A stretch of 23,176 bases of DNA from Pseudonocardiales bacterium (GCA_025465405.1 JAODNL010000557.1:1-23176); one strand, 5' to 3'. Counted from the stretch's first letter, positions 7,181-14,137 are shown. Numbers and translations: made by a program. Notes: generated by a model from the sequence alone, not told the origin.

Positions 7181-8170
7181 TCAACCCGGTTCCGCGGCGG
7201 CCGGTCCGAGGACGAAGTGGTCCTCCCAGATCTCGCGCAACACCGCCTCCGGCGTCGCCTCGACCGTCTCGTCGAGGAAGATCCGCCCCGACAGGGCCAG
7301 GATCATCGCGTCGAACACCACGTCCGGATAGCCCGGGTCCGCAGCATCGTCCAGGCCGGCGACGTCGAGCAGCTGCCCGGCGATCAGGGTGAGGTCGATG
7401 GCGCCGCGAACGCTGCTGCCCTGGCGGATCGCCGGATGCTCACGCGTCGACCGGGTCACCGCGACCGCGTCGCTGACGAGCCGCTCGTACAGCGCAGGCG
7501 TGAGTGCCGGCAGGGGCGCCCGCATGGCAACGATGCCCTGCTCGGCGGCGGCGTCCTGATAGCCGATCGCGAGGCGAGACATGCGATCGTGCACGCTCGT
7601 CGACAATCGCGCGGTGCCGACGTTGTCGTACGGATTCATCGAGGCGATCACCCGGAACGAGTCCTTGGCCCGAACCGTGCCGACGCGCGGCACGGCGATC
7701 TCGCGCTCGGCCATAGCGGTCAGCAGGGTGTTGATGGTGTCCTCCGGTGCGCGGTTGAACTCCTCGATATAGAGGAAGCCGCCTTCGCGCATCGCCTCGA
7801 GCAGCGGGCCGTCGACGAAGTTGTCGGCACTGTAATCCTCACGCAGCACGCGGGACGGATTGTGGTGGCCGACCAGCCTCGCCGGCGTCAGGTCGGCGTT
7901 GCCCTCCACGAACACCAGCGGGATCCCCCACTCAGCCGTGATCGCCCGCAGCAACGTGCTCTTACTGGTGCCCGGCGGGCCTTCCAAGATGATGTCGCGG
8001 CCGGCCGCCACGGCCGCGAGGATCAACGTCAGCTCCCGCTCACGACCGACGATCCGAGCCGAGATTCGCGACCTGGTCTCACCGAGTCGGGACGGGTCCT
8101 CCGGGTCGTCCGGGTCGGCGGCACCGGCGGCCCGCCTGCCGTTTGCGCGAACATCGGGGCCAGCAGTCAT
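7181..8170 (-). CDS. MoxR-family AAA+ ATPase
   Basis: The protein has 329 residues; ATG 8170 overlaps the stop of the upstream SDR gene (ATGA). After a ~30-residue acidic/basic N-terminal tail come IVGRERELTLIL, Walker A GPPGTSKST (64-72), VEGNADLTPARLVGHHNP, a Walker B region GGFLYIEEFNRA (130-141), and sensor 1 in IASMNPYDNVG (Asn179). The Walker B has IEE where most AAA+ proteins have a DE pair, a variant sometimes seen in MoxR relatives. MoxR proteins form hexamers that remodel partner proteins with a VWA co-chaperone, and the VWA gene is immediately downstream. With the SDR and MftD-like genes, this suggests a maturation machine for a mycofactocin-linked enzyme (inference). Confidence 0.9.
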   Translation of the reverse strand: MTAGPDVRANGRRAAGAADPDDPEDPSRLGETRSRISARIVGRERELTLILAAVAAGRDIILEGPPGTSKSTLLRAITAEWGIPLVFVEGNADLTPARLVGHHNPSRVLREDYSADNFVDGPLLEAMREGGFLYIEEFNRAPEDTINTLLTAMAEREIAVPRVGTVRAKDSFRVIASMNPYDNVGTARLSTSVHDRMSRLAIGYQDAAAEQGIVAMRAPLPALTPALYERLVSDAVAVTRSTREHPAIRQGSSVRGAIDLTLIAGQLLDVAGLDDAADPGYPDVVFDAMILALSGRIFLDETVEATPEAVLREIWEDHFVLGPAAAEPG

Positions 8171-8976
8171 CGGATGGTGTTTCCCGCATCAACGGTGAAC
8201 TCGAGCCCGGTGACGTAGCGCGCCTCGTCCGAGGCCAGGAACAGCACCGCATTGCTGATGTCGCGGGCATCGACGATCTCGACCGGGAGCGTGTTCATGA
8301 AGATGGGGCCGAGGTTGGGGTCGCGGCCCAGCAGCGGATCGAGTCCACCCAAGCCGTCGAGCATCGGAGTGTCGACGCCGGTCGGATGGACCGTGTTCAC
8401 GCGGATCTTGTGCCGCGCGAGCTCGTTGGCCATCGTGCGGGCGATACCGACGACGCCGTGCTTCGCGGCGACGTACGGCGCCAGGAACGGCGCTCCCTTG
8501 ATACCCGCCGTGGAGCTCGTGCAGATGATCGATCCGCCACCGTTCGCGATCAGGTGCGGCGCGGCGGCGACCATCGTGTTCCACACGCCGGTCAGGTTGG
8601 TGTCGAGGGTGTCCTGCCAGACCTGGGCAGTTACCTCGTCCCACGCCTGAACGGTGCAGATTCCTGCGTTGGCGCTGACGATGTCGAGCCTTCCGAGCTG
8701 CGCGACACCGTCGTCGACCGCCGCCTTCAGCGCGGCGAGATCACGGACGTCAGCCTTGGTCGCGATGATGCGCCGGTCCAGCGCCTCGACCTCCTTGACC
8801 GTCTCGTCGAGGTCGGCCTGATTTGCCATCGGATACCCGACGGTCGCGTAGTTGTCGAGCACGTCGACGGCGATGATGTCGGCGCCCTCTTCGGCCAGGC
8901 GGATCGCGTGGCTGCGTCCCTGGCCGCGGGCCGCGCCGGTGATGAAGGCGACTTTGCCTTCTACTCTTCCAGTCAT
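8167..8976 (-). CDS. Mycofactocin-coupled SDR oxidoreductase (copy 1)
   Basis: The protein has 269 residues; ATG 8976 has GGAGG five bases upstream. It is a classical Rossmann short-chain dehydrogenase: TGAARGQG cofactor loop (13-20), DVRD (76-79), SANAG (101-105), catalytic SS (154-155), and Tyr168/Lys172 in PYVAAKHG. The extended segment after strand 2 (YPM...DLDETVKEVEALDRRI) is the feature that separates the mycofactocin-coupled SDR subfamily from ordinary SDRs. In that subfamily NAD(H) is held tightly and reoxidised by mycofactocin rather than exchanged. The likely reaction is oxidation of an alcohol to a carbonyl; the substrate is unknown. It shares extended near-identity with the upstream neighbouring SDR, so the two arose by tandem duplication. 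Its stop overlaps the MoxR start by ATGA. Confidence 0.9.
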   Translation of the reverse strand: MTGRVEGKVAFITGAARGQGRSHAIRLAEEGADIIAVDVLDNYATVGYPMANQADLDETVKEVEALDRRIIATKADVRDLAALKAAVDDGVAQLGRLDIVSANAGICTVQAWDEVTAQVWQDTLDTNLTGVWNTMVAAAPHLIANGGGSIICTSSTAGIKGAPFLAPYVAAKHGVVGIARTMANELARHKIRVNTVHPTGVDTPMLDGLGGLDPLLGRDPNLGPIFMNTLPVEIVDARDISNAVLFLASDEARYVTGLEFTVDAGNTIR

Positions 8977-9006
8977 TTCTGCCTCCGGTTATGGCGATCT
9001 CTCGGG

Positions 9007-9837
9007 TTACTTGATGACGGTGCCGGCGTCGACCGGCAGCGTGACACCGGTGATGTAGCGGCCCTCGTCCGAGGCGAGGAACAGCAGCGCGTTGGAGATG
9101 TCGACCGGTTCGACCCACGGGATCGGAAGTGCATTCGCCTCCTGCGAGGCCGGTCGGAAGTCCTCAATCGTGGGGTTGTCGCTGTCCGGGCTGAACAGCT
9201 TCCACGTCGACTCGTTCATGATCATGTCGGTGTTCACCTGGGTCGGATGGAGGCTGTTCACTCGAATCAGGTGCGGCGCCAACTCGAGAGCCAGCGCGCG
9301 CATCAGGCCGACGAGGCCGTGCTTGGCCGACACGTAGTGGGCAAGGTTCGGGTAGCCCATCAGGCCGGCAGCGGAGCTGGTGATGATGATCGAGCCGCCG
9401 CGGCCACCGCCGATGAGGTGCGGGATGGTTGCCTTGGCTGTGTGCCACACGCCGGTGAGGTTGATGTCGATCATGTCCTGCCAGCTCTGCTCGGACAGGT
9501 CGGCGGCCGGACCGAACGAGGCGATGCCGGCGTTGGCGCTCACTATGTCCACGCGGCCGAGCTGGGCGACGCCGTCGTCGACCGCCCTCTTCACAGCATC
9601 GAAGTCGCGCACGTCGGCTTGGGTGGCGACGATGCGCCGGTCGAGTGCCTCAACCTCCTTGACGGTCTGCTCGAGATCATCTCGGGTCGACATCGGGTAC
9701 GGCACCGAGTCGACCTGCGCGCAGATGTCGACGGCGATGATGTCGGCGCCCTCTTGCGCTAGGCGGATCGCGTGGCTGCGCCCTTGCCCGCGCGCCGCGC
9801 CGGTGATGAAGGCAACCTTGCCCTCGACTCTTCCCAT
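9007..9837 (-). CDS. Mycofactocin-coupled SDR oxidoreductase (copy 2)
   Basis: The protein has 276 residues from ATG 9837, preferred over an in-frame GTG at 9864 because AAGGGA lies upstream at a normal distance and because it aligns with copy 1. Motifs are TGAARGQG (12-19), DVRD (75-78), SANAG (100-104), TSS with Ser155, and Tyr168/Lys172 in HYVSAKHG. The mycofactocin-type insert reads YPMSTRDDLEQTVKEVEALDRR. The C-terminal substrate loop (about 200-245, MIMNESTWKLFSPDSDNPTIEDF) differs from copy 1 and is longer, so substrates may differ. This is the first gene of the minus-strand run and reads away from the MftR-like gene across a 108-base divergent gap. Regulation by that TetR protein is likely (inference). 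Confidence 0.9.
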   Translation of the reverse strand: MGRVEGKVAFITGAARGQGRSHAIRLAQEGADIIAVDICAQVDSVPYPMSTRDDLEQTVKEVEALDRRIVATQADVRDFDAVKRAVDDGVAQLGRVDIVSANAGIASFGPAADLSEQSWQDMIDINLTGVWHTAKATIPHLIGGGRGGSIIITSSAAGLMGYPNLAHYVSAKHGLVGLMRALALELAPHLIRVNSLHPTQVNTDMIMNESTWKLFSPDSDNPTIEDFRPASQEANALPIPWVEPVDISNALLFLASDEGRYITGVTLPVDAGTVIK

Positions 9838-9885
9838 GGTCACAGTCCCTTCGAATTTTTTCACTCAGTGCTAAATACGCTTTCG

Positions 9886-9900
9886 AGGTTAATATCACCT
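9886..9900. promoter_or_regulatory. Candidate TetR/MftR operator in the divergent gap
   Basis: An imperfect palindrome, AGGT (9886-9889), seven AT-rich bases, then ACCT (9897-9900), lies in the unusually AT-rich gap between the regulator gene and the SDR gene. On the minus strand TAACCT overlaps it and could be a -10 for the SDR run. On the plus strand TAATAT (9890-9895) could be a -10 for the regulator. The placement suits auto- and cross-repression. The arms are short, so this is tentative. Confidence 0.35.
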
Positions 9901-9945
9901 GGTGCAGTAATGCAAGGATGCCGGCTGAAAGACAGGAGATCCTCA

Positions 9946-10620
9946 GTGGCAACTGACGACGGCCCGCCTGCGGAGGGCGCCGCGCGTCGCGGCCGGCCAC
10001 CGGTGACCAGCGCGCGGCAGCTGGAACTCATCAGCCTTCGGTTGTTCACAGAGCAGGGCTTCGAGGAGACGACGATCGAGCAGATCGCCTGTGCGGCCGG
10101 TGTCAACCGCCGTACGTTCTTCAACTACTTCCCCTCCAAGACGGCCGTGCTCTGGTACCGATTCGACGACGAGCTCAACGCCATCCGGGCCGGTCTCGCC
10201 GAGGTCGGAGCTGGCGTGGCGATGATGGACGCGATCCGGCAGGTCGTGGTCGACGTCAGCCGCTACAGAGCCGAAGACGTCCCCGAACTTCGAGCCCGGA
10301 TGAACCTCATCGTCTCCGTGCCGGCGCTGCAGGAGAGCGCCGCGACCCACTACGAGGCCTGGGAGCAGACCATCAGCGAATTCGCCGCCGGCCGCATCGG
10401 ACAACCGCCGGACTCGCTTTTCGCACTGGCGATCGGACGTACCACGATGGCCGCCGCTCGCGCCGCCTATGACCGTTGGGTCGCCCGCGCAGACGCCGAC
10501 CTGCCGGTGTACCTCGACGCCGCGCTGGCCGCGCTGGCCACCGGTTTCGCACCGCAGACCCTGAAGGAACCGGCCGAGCCGGTCCGTCCCAGAGCCCGAC
10601 GTGCGCGACCACGGGCATGA
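9946..10620 (+). CDS. mftR: TetR-family regulator, MftR-like
   Basis: The protein has 224 residues; the GTG at 9946 is preceded by AGGAGA six bases upstream. The N-terminal HTH is typical of TetR regulators: RRGRPPVTSARQ, then LRLFTEQGFEETTIEQIACAAGVNRRTFFNYFPSK (recognition helix about 51-63). The all-helical ligand domain contains RMNLIVSVPALQESAATHYEAWEQTISEFAAGRIGQPPDSL. This resembles the mycofactocin-system regulator MftR (a PALQxxxxxxYxxWxxxIxxFxAxR-like stretch). MftR in mycobacteria responds to acyl-CoA-type ligands; the ligand here is unknown. It is divergent from the SDR-MoxR-VWA-MftD run, so it is probably its repressor. The tail is rich in Arg/Pro/Ala. Confidence 0.82.
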   Translation: MATDDGPPAEGAARRGRPPVTSARQLELISLRLFTEQGFEETTIEQIACAAGVNRRTFFNYFPSKTAVLWYRFDDELNAIRAGLAEVGAGVAMMDAIRQVVVDVSRYRAEDVPELRARMNLIVSVPALQESAATHYEAWEQTISEFAAGRIGQPPDSLFALAIGRTTMAAARAAYDRWVARADADLPVYLDAALAALATGFAPQTLKEPAEPVRPRARRARPRA

Positions 10621-10641
10621 GCGGGCAGCGCTCGTGAGGCC

Positions 10642-10670
10642 TTGACCCCCGGCGACAGTCGGCTGACAAT
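10642..10670 (+). promoter_or_regulatory. Promoter of the exported repeat-protein gene
   Basis: TTGACC (10642-10647) and GACAAT (10665-10670) are separated by exactly 17 bases and match the consensus hexamers at five and four of six positions. Transcription would begin near 10677, giving a ~28-base leader that contains the GGGAGG ribosome site. Confidence 0.55.
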
Positions 10671-10704
10671 CGACTCACGTTGCGTCTCCCGATGGGAGGC
10701 AGTC

Positions 10705-11610
10705 ATGGAACACCGCAGTCGGCGCAGAGTTCGGTGGATACTTGCCGGCGTTCTGGGCGGTGCTCTCGCCGTGATCGGGGTCGGGCCCGTCACCGCGGCC
10801 GGCGGGACGCACGGCCCGACGGCCAGGACAACCGCCGCCCCGGGGATCCCGTCGAAACCAGGGGTCGTCCGCACCGGAGTCTGGCTGCTGCGCGACACCC
10901 TGTCAGGCGGCGCGAACACCGTGCCGGCCTTCGCCTACGGCCGGACGGACGACGTCCCGGTGATGGGCGACTGGGATGGCAACGGCACCAAAACTCCGGG
11001 CGTGGTCCGGATCGTGGGAAGCACGGCCGACACGCTGCATTTCCAGTGGTTCTTGCGTAACAGCAATACCGGCGGACCGGCCGATGCCGCCTTCACCTAC
11101 GGCCGGCCGAGCTTCGGCTTCGAGCAACCCGGGGACGTTCCGATCGTCGGCGACTGGAATGGCGACGGAATCGACACACCAGGGGTCGTGCGGTTCCAGA
11201 ACGGCACGGCCAATGCCGTCTGGCTGTTGAAGAACACCAACACCGGTGGGACGGCTGACCTGTCCTTCGGCTACGGCCGGCGCAGCGACGGACCACCCGT
11301 GCCGGGTGACTGGAACGCCGACACGCGCGATACGCCCGGAATCATCCGGGGATTCGGCGCAGGTGTCTTGACCTGGCTGCTGAGGAACAGCAACAACGCC
11401 GGCACCGCCCAGCTCTCTGCCGCGTACGGACGTGACCTCGACCATCCGATCGTCGGAGATTGGAACGGCGACGGTATCGACGGGCTCGGTGTCAACCGGC
11501 CGATCGGTTCGGGCCTGCGGTGGTTGCTGCGCCAGACGCCGACCTCGGGCAGCGCCGAGGTGAGCTTCACCTATGGGCGAGCGCAGGACTCGCCGGTTGT
11601 CTGGCAGTAG
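10705..11610 (+). CDS. Exported GDWxGDGxDTPGVxR repeat protein (FG-GAP/VCBS-like)
   Basis: The protein has 301 residues; ATG 10705 has GGGAGG five bases upstream. Residues 1-32 are a signal peptide (RRRVRWILAGVLGGALAVIG...AA). The rest is four full repeats of ~50-60 residues plus a partial fifth. Each has a WLLRNxNTGGxAxxxFxYGR strand pair and a GDWNGDGxDTPGVVR loop (GDW at 88, 149, 201 and 251). The DxDGDG-type loop resembles calcium sites of FG-GAP/VCBS propellers. The loop is degenerate in repeat 3 (NADTRD) and repeat 4 ends DGLG. The final unit stops at SPVVWQ, just before its loop. Such repeats occur in secreted actinobacterial proteins, often as carbohydrate- or wall-binding modules. 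No enzymatic domain is present. The function is unknown. Confidence 0.8.
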   Translation: MEHRSRRRVRWILAGVLGGALAVIGVGPVTAAGGTHGPTARTTAAPGIPSKPGVVRTGVWLLRDTLSGGANTVPAFAYGRTDDVPVMGDWDGNGTKTPGVVRIVGSTADTLHFQWFLRNSNTGGPADAAFTYGRPSFGFEQPGDVPIVGDWNGDGIDTPGVVRFQNGTANAVWLLKNTNTGGTADLSFGYGRRSDGPPVPGDWNADTRDTPGIIRGFGAGVLTWLLRNSNNAGTAQLSAAYGRDLDHPIVGDWNGDGIDGLGVNRPIGSGLRWLLRQTPTSGSAEVSFTYGRAQDSPVVWQ

Positions 11611-11641
11611 CCGGCTGTCGGTGCATGACGAGGCCGGGCGC

Positions 11642-11665
11642 GCGTCCGTCCGCCAGGCCGGACGC
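11642..11665. terminator. Hairpin downstream of the repeat-protein gene
   Basis: GCGTCCG (11642-11648) and CGGACGC (11659-11665) form a seven-pair GC-rich stem with a ten-base loop, 31 bases after the stop codon. There is no T-run, as is common for actinobacterial terminators. It also lies just upstream of the next gene's promoter. Confidence 0.35.
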
Positions 11666-11680
11666 CTCCTGACGATGCGG

Positions 11681-11686
11681 CATAGT
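11681..11686 (+). promoter_or_regulatory. Possible -10 element of a leaderless promoter
   Basis: CATAGT lies seven bases before ATG 11694, so transcription would begin at or next to the start codon. The gene also lacks a ribosome site, which supports a leaderless mRNA. No clear -35 is visible. Confidence 0.35.
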
Positions 11687-11693
11687 CGGTGTG

Positions 11694-12281
11694 ATGGACG
11701 AGAAGGCGACACTGCACCGATACCTGCGCGCGCGGCGCGCGGACCTGTTGGCGAAGCTCGACGGATTGGATGAGTACGACGTCCGCCGGCCGATGACCCC
11801 CACCGGCACCAACCTTCTCGGCCTCGTGAAGCACGTCGCCAGCGTCGAACTCGGCTACCTCGGCGAGGTCTTCGGCCGGCCGAGTGGCCGTGATCAGCCG
11901 TGGCTGGCTGCGGATTCGGAGCCGGACGCCGACATGTGGGCGACGCCCGCGGAGACCCGGGAGGACATCGTCTCGCTGCACCGCTTTTCCGCCGAGCACA
12001 GCGACGCGACGATCGAGGCGCTACCGATCGACGCCGTCGGCGAGGTGCCCTGGTGGCCGCCCGAGCGTCGCGAGGTGACTCTTCATCAGATCCTGGTGCA
12101 CATGTGCGTCGAAACGGCCCAGCACGCCGGCCATGCCGACATCCTGCGCGAACTCATCGACGGCAGCGTGGGCAAGGGTCCGGATGATCCGAACGTCACC
12201 AAGCGAAGCGCGCAACAGTGGGTGGAGTATCGCGCTCGCGTGGAGGAGGCGGCACAGCAGACGCGGGCATCGACCCGATAG
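11694..12281 (+). CDS. DinB-like / DUF664 four-helix protein
   Basis: The protein has 195 residues from ATG 11694 (GTG 11691 is directly adjacent in frame). The sequence fits the DinB/YfiT-type four-helix bundle: MDEKATLHRYLRARRADLLAKLDGL, a GTNLLGLVKHVASVELGYL helix with His47, and a C-terminal helix TLHQILVHMCVETAQHAGHADILRELIDG carrying several His residues (131, 136, 144, 147), from which the metal ligands would come. DinB-fold proteins include thiol-dependent transferases that use mycothiol or bacillithiol, and many members have no known role. No ribosome site is visible; a -10-like CATAGT sits seven bases upstream. It ends ten bases before gpgS, but the two may not share a promoter. Confidence 0.8.
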   Translation: MDEKATLHRYLRARRADLLAKLDGLDEYDVRRPMTPTGTNLLGLVKHVASVELGYLGEVFGRPSGRDQPWLAADSEPDADMWATPAETREDIVSLHRFSAEHSDATIEALPIDAVGEVPWWPPERREVTLHQILVHMCVETAQHAGHADILRELIDGSVGKGPDDPNVTKRSAQQWVEYRARVEEAAQQTRASTR

Positions 12282-12284
12282 CGT
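12279..12284 (+). promoter_or_regulatory. -10 element for leaderless gpgS, overlapping the upstream stop codon
   Basis: TAGCGT (12279-12284) fits the TANNNT -10 pattern and its first three bases are the stop codon of the DinB-like gene. The GTG start at 12291 lies seven bases after it, the spacing of a leaderless transcript. There is no ribosome site before the GTG. Confidence 0.45.
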
Positions 12285-12290
12285 GGGCAC

Positions 12291-13229
12291 GTGAACGAGC
12301 GCGCTGCCGCCTGGTTCGAGAAGGCGACCAGCCGCTGGTGGGATTGGGATGTCTCGGCCCTCGCAGACCGCAAGGGCGAGCAGCGAGTGAGCGTCGTCAT
12401 TCCCGCGCATGACGAGGCCGCGACAATCGGCGAGATTGTCACGAGGATCCGCACCGAGCTGCTGGAGCGAACCCGCCTCGTGGACGAGATCGTCGTCATT
12501 GACTCGGATTCGTCCGATCGCACGGCAATGATCGCCGCCGCCAGTGGCGCGACCGTGCACGCTGCGCGTGATATCCGGCCTGACCTGGATCGCCTTCCCG
12601 GCAAAGGCGAGGCGCTGTGGAAGTCGACGTTCGTCACCTCGGGCGATCTGCTCGCCTTCATCGACGGCGACCTGACCGAATGGGGGCCGCACTTCGTGAC
12701 CGGCCTGCTCGGGCCGCTGCTTACCCGCCCCGACGTCAACCTCGTCAAGGGGTACTACGACCGCACGCTCGACGACGGGTCCGGCGTACATGCTCCGCAG
12801 GGTGGACGGGTCACCGAGATCGTCGCCCGACCGTTGCTCAACCTGCTGTGGCCGGACCTCGCGTGCGTCGTGCAGCCGTTGGCCGGCGAATGGGCGGTCC
12901 GCCGCTCGACGTTCGAGGCGTTGCACGTCCCGGTCGGCTACGGCGTCGAGATCGGGGCACTGCTCGATGTCTACCTGGACCACGGGTTGGATGCCATCGC
13001 GCAGGTCGATCTCGGCGAGCGCGCGCATACGCATCAGTCCGTGCACGACCTGGGCGTGATGGCGGCGGAGATCCTGGCCGTAGCTGCCCGGCGGGCCGGC
13101 GCCGCCGAGCGCCTCCACTCGTCGCAGTTGTGGCAGTTCCGTCGCGACTGCAGTCCGGCCTGGCGTTCGCGCGAGGTTCCGATGCACGAACGGCCGCCGG
13201 CCACATCCGTCAAACGTCCGCCGTGCTGA
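12291..13229 (+). CDS. gpgS: Glucosyl-3-phosphoglycerate synthase
   Basis: The protein has 312 residues from GTG 12291. It is a GT-A-fold retaining glycosyltransferase of the GpgS type (family GT81), which joins glucose from an NDP-glucose to 3-phosphoglycerate, the first step of glucosylglycerate and methylglucose lipopolysaccharide synthesis. Visible features are VSVVIPAHDEAATIG, VVIDSDSSDRT, GKGEALWKS, the metal-binding FIDGDL (DGD 125-127, where the mycobacterial enzyme has DSD), VKGYYDR, QPLAGEWAVRR, GYGVEIGALLD and ERAHTH with a probable metal-ligand His246. The pairing with folP2 matches the mycobacterial gpgS-folP2 neighbourhood. It overlaps the next gene by seven bases. The cysteine-ended tail after ~300 is variable. 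Confidence 0.93.
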   Translation: MNERAAAWFEKATSRWWDWDVSALADRKGEQRVSVVIPAHDEAATIGEIVTRIRTELLERTRLVDEIVVIDSDSSDRTAMIAAASGATVHAARDIRPDLDRLPGKGEALWKSTFVTSGDLLAFIDGDLTEWGPHFVTGLLGPLLTRPDVNLVKGYYDRTLDDGSGVHAPQGGRVTEIVARPLLNLLWPDLACVVQPLAGEWAVRRSTFEALHVPVGYGVEIGALLDVYLDHGLDAIAQVDLGERAHTHQSVHDLGVMAAEILAVAARRAGAAERLHSSQLWQFRRDCSPAWRSREVPMHERPPATSVKRPPC

Positions 13230-14083
13230 AACTGGGCCGGGGTGAATTCGGCGACGACCAGTTGTTGATCATGGCCATCGTCAACCGAACTCCGGATTCG
13301 TTCTACGACAAGGGCGCCACCTTCGATTTCGGTGACGCGCTGCGCCGCGTGCATGAGGTTGTGCGTGAAGGGGCCGACATCGTGGACATCGGCGGGGTGA
13401 AGGCCGCACCCGGCGCGGCCGTCGGTGTCGGCGAGGAGATCGACCGGACGGTGCCGTTGGTTGCGGCGGTGCGCGCCGAGTTCCCGGATCTCGTCATCAG
13501 CGTCGACACGTGGCGTCACGAGGTCGGCGAGGCCGCACACGACGCCGGGGCGGACGTCTTCAACGACGCGTGGGGCGGATGGGACCCACGCCTGGCCGAG
13601 GTCGCGGGGCGTCGGGGGGCGGCCCTCATCTGTACGCACGCCGGCGGGGTCGAGCCACGAACCCGCCCGCATCGCGTCACCTATGACGACGTGATGGCCG
13701 ACGTACTGAGTCGCACCACCGGCGAGGCAGAGCGCGCCGTCTCGGTCGGCGTCGACCGGCGCAGTGTGCTCATCGATCCGGGACACGACTTCGGCAAGAA
13801 CACCCGGCATTCGCTGGAGGTCACCCGTCGCCTCGGCGAGATGGTCGACACCGGTTGGCCGGTGCTGGTGTCGCTGTCGAACAAGGACTTCGTCGGCGAG
13901 ACGCTTGATCGCCCGGTCGGCGAACGGCTGATCGGGACGCTGGCCGCGACCTCCGTGAGCGCTTGGCTTGGCGCCCGCGTGTTCCGGGTGCACAACGTCG
14001 CCGAAACCCGCCAGACGTTGGACATGGTCGCGGCGATCCGCGGCACGCGCCCACCCGCACGGAACGTCCGCGGCCTCGCCTGA
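13223..14083 (+). CDS. folP2: FolP2-type dihydropteroate synthase homolog
   Basis: The protein has 286 residues from GTG 13223, overlapping the end of gpgS. It is a TIM-barrel DHPS relative: IMAIVNRTPDSFYDKG (16-31), DIGGVKAAPG (55-64), ISVDTWR (92-98), NDAWGG (114-119), LIDPGHDFGKN (183-193), SLSNKDFVGE (217-226) and FRVHN (254-258). Key positions differ from true folate-pathway DHPS: GESTRPG is replaced by GVKAAPG, SRK by SNK and RVHD by RVHN. These are the changes I recall in mycobacterial FolP2, which sits beside gpgS and is reported to lack DHPS activity. A role tied to the GpgS product or another pterin-like substrate is possible but unproven. A true folP would be expected elsewhere in the genome. 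Confidence 0.88.
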   Translation: MLKLGRGEFGDDQLLIMAIVNRTPDSFYDKGATFDFGDALRRVHEVVREGADIVDIGGVKAAPGAAVGVGEEIDRTVPLVAAVRAEFPDLVISVDTWRHEVGEAAHDAGADVFNDAWGGWDPRLAEVAGRRGAALICTHAGGVEPRTRPHRVTYDDVMADVLSRTTGEAERAVSVGVDRRSVLIDPGHDFGKNTRHSLEVTRRLGEMVDTGWPVLVSLSNKDFVGETLDRPVGERLIGTLAATSVSAWLGARVFRVHNVAETRQTLDMVAAIRGTRPPARNVRGLA

Positions 14084-14088
14084 GCGCT

Positions 14089-14121
14089 CGGTCGTTGTCG
14101 GACGGTCGTTGTCGGACGGTC
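14089..14121. repeat. 14-base tandem repeat, about 2.4 copies
   Basis: The unit CGGTCGTTGTCGGA occurs at 14089-14102 and 14103-14116, followed by CGGTC (14117-14121). It fills most of the 54-base gap between folP2 and the VOC gene. It could be slippage, or two adjacent protein-binding sites. Confidence 0.7.
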
Positions 14122-14137
14122 CAGGTAGAACAGGGTC

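Noticed and set aside
5496..7331. Long plus-strand open frame opposite MftD, VWA and MoxR genes
   Set aside because: Low-complexity Ser/Arg translation antisense to well-recognised genes; a high-GC shadow.
8143..9762. Long plus-strand open frame opposite both SDR genes
   Set aside because: Its two halves mirror each other only because the SDRs are duplicated; both SDRs have full catalytic motifs.
9838..9864. GTG 9864 as start of SDR copy 2
   Set aside because: It adds nine residues not in copy 1, and the ATG at 9837 has an AAGGGA ribosome site.
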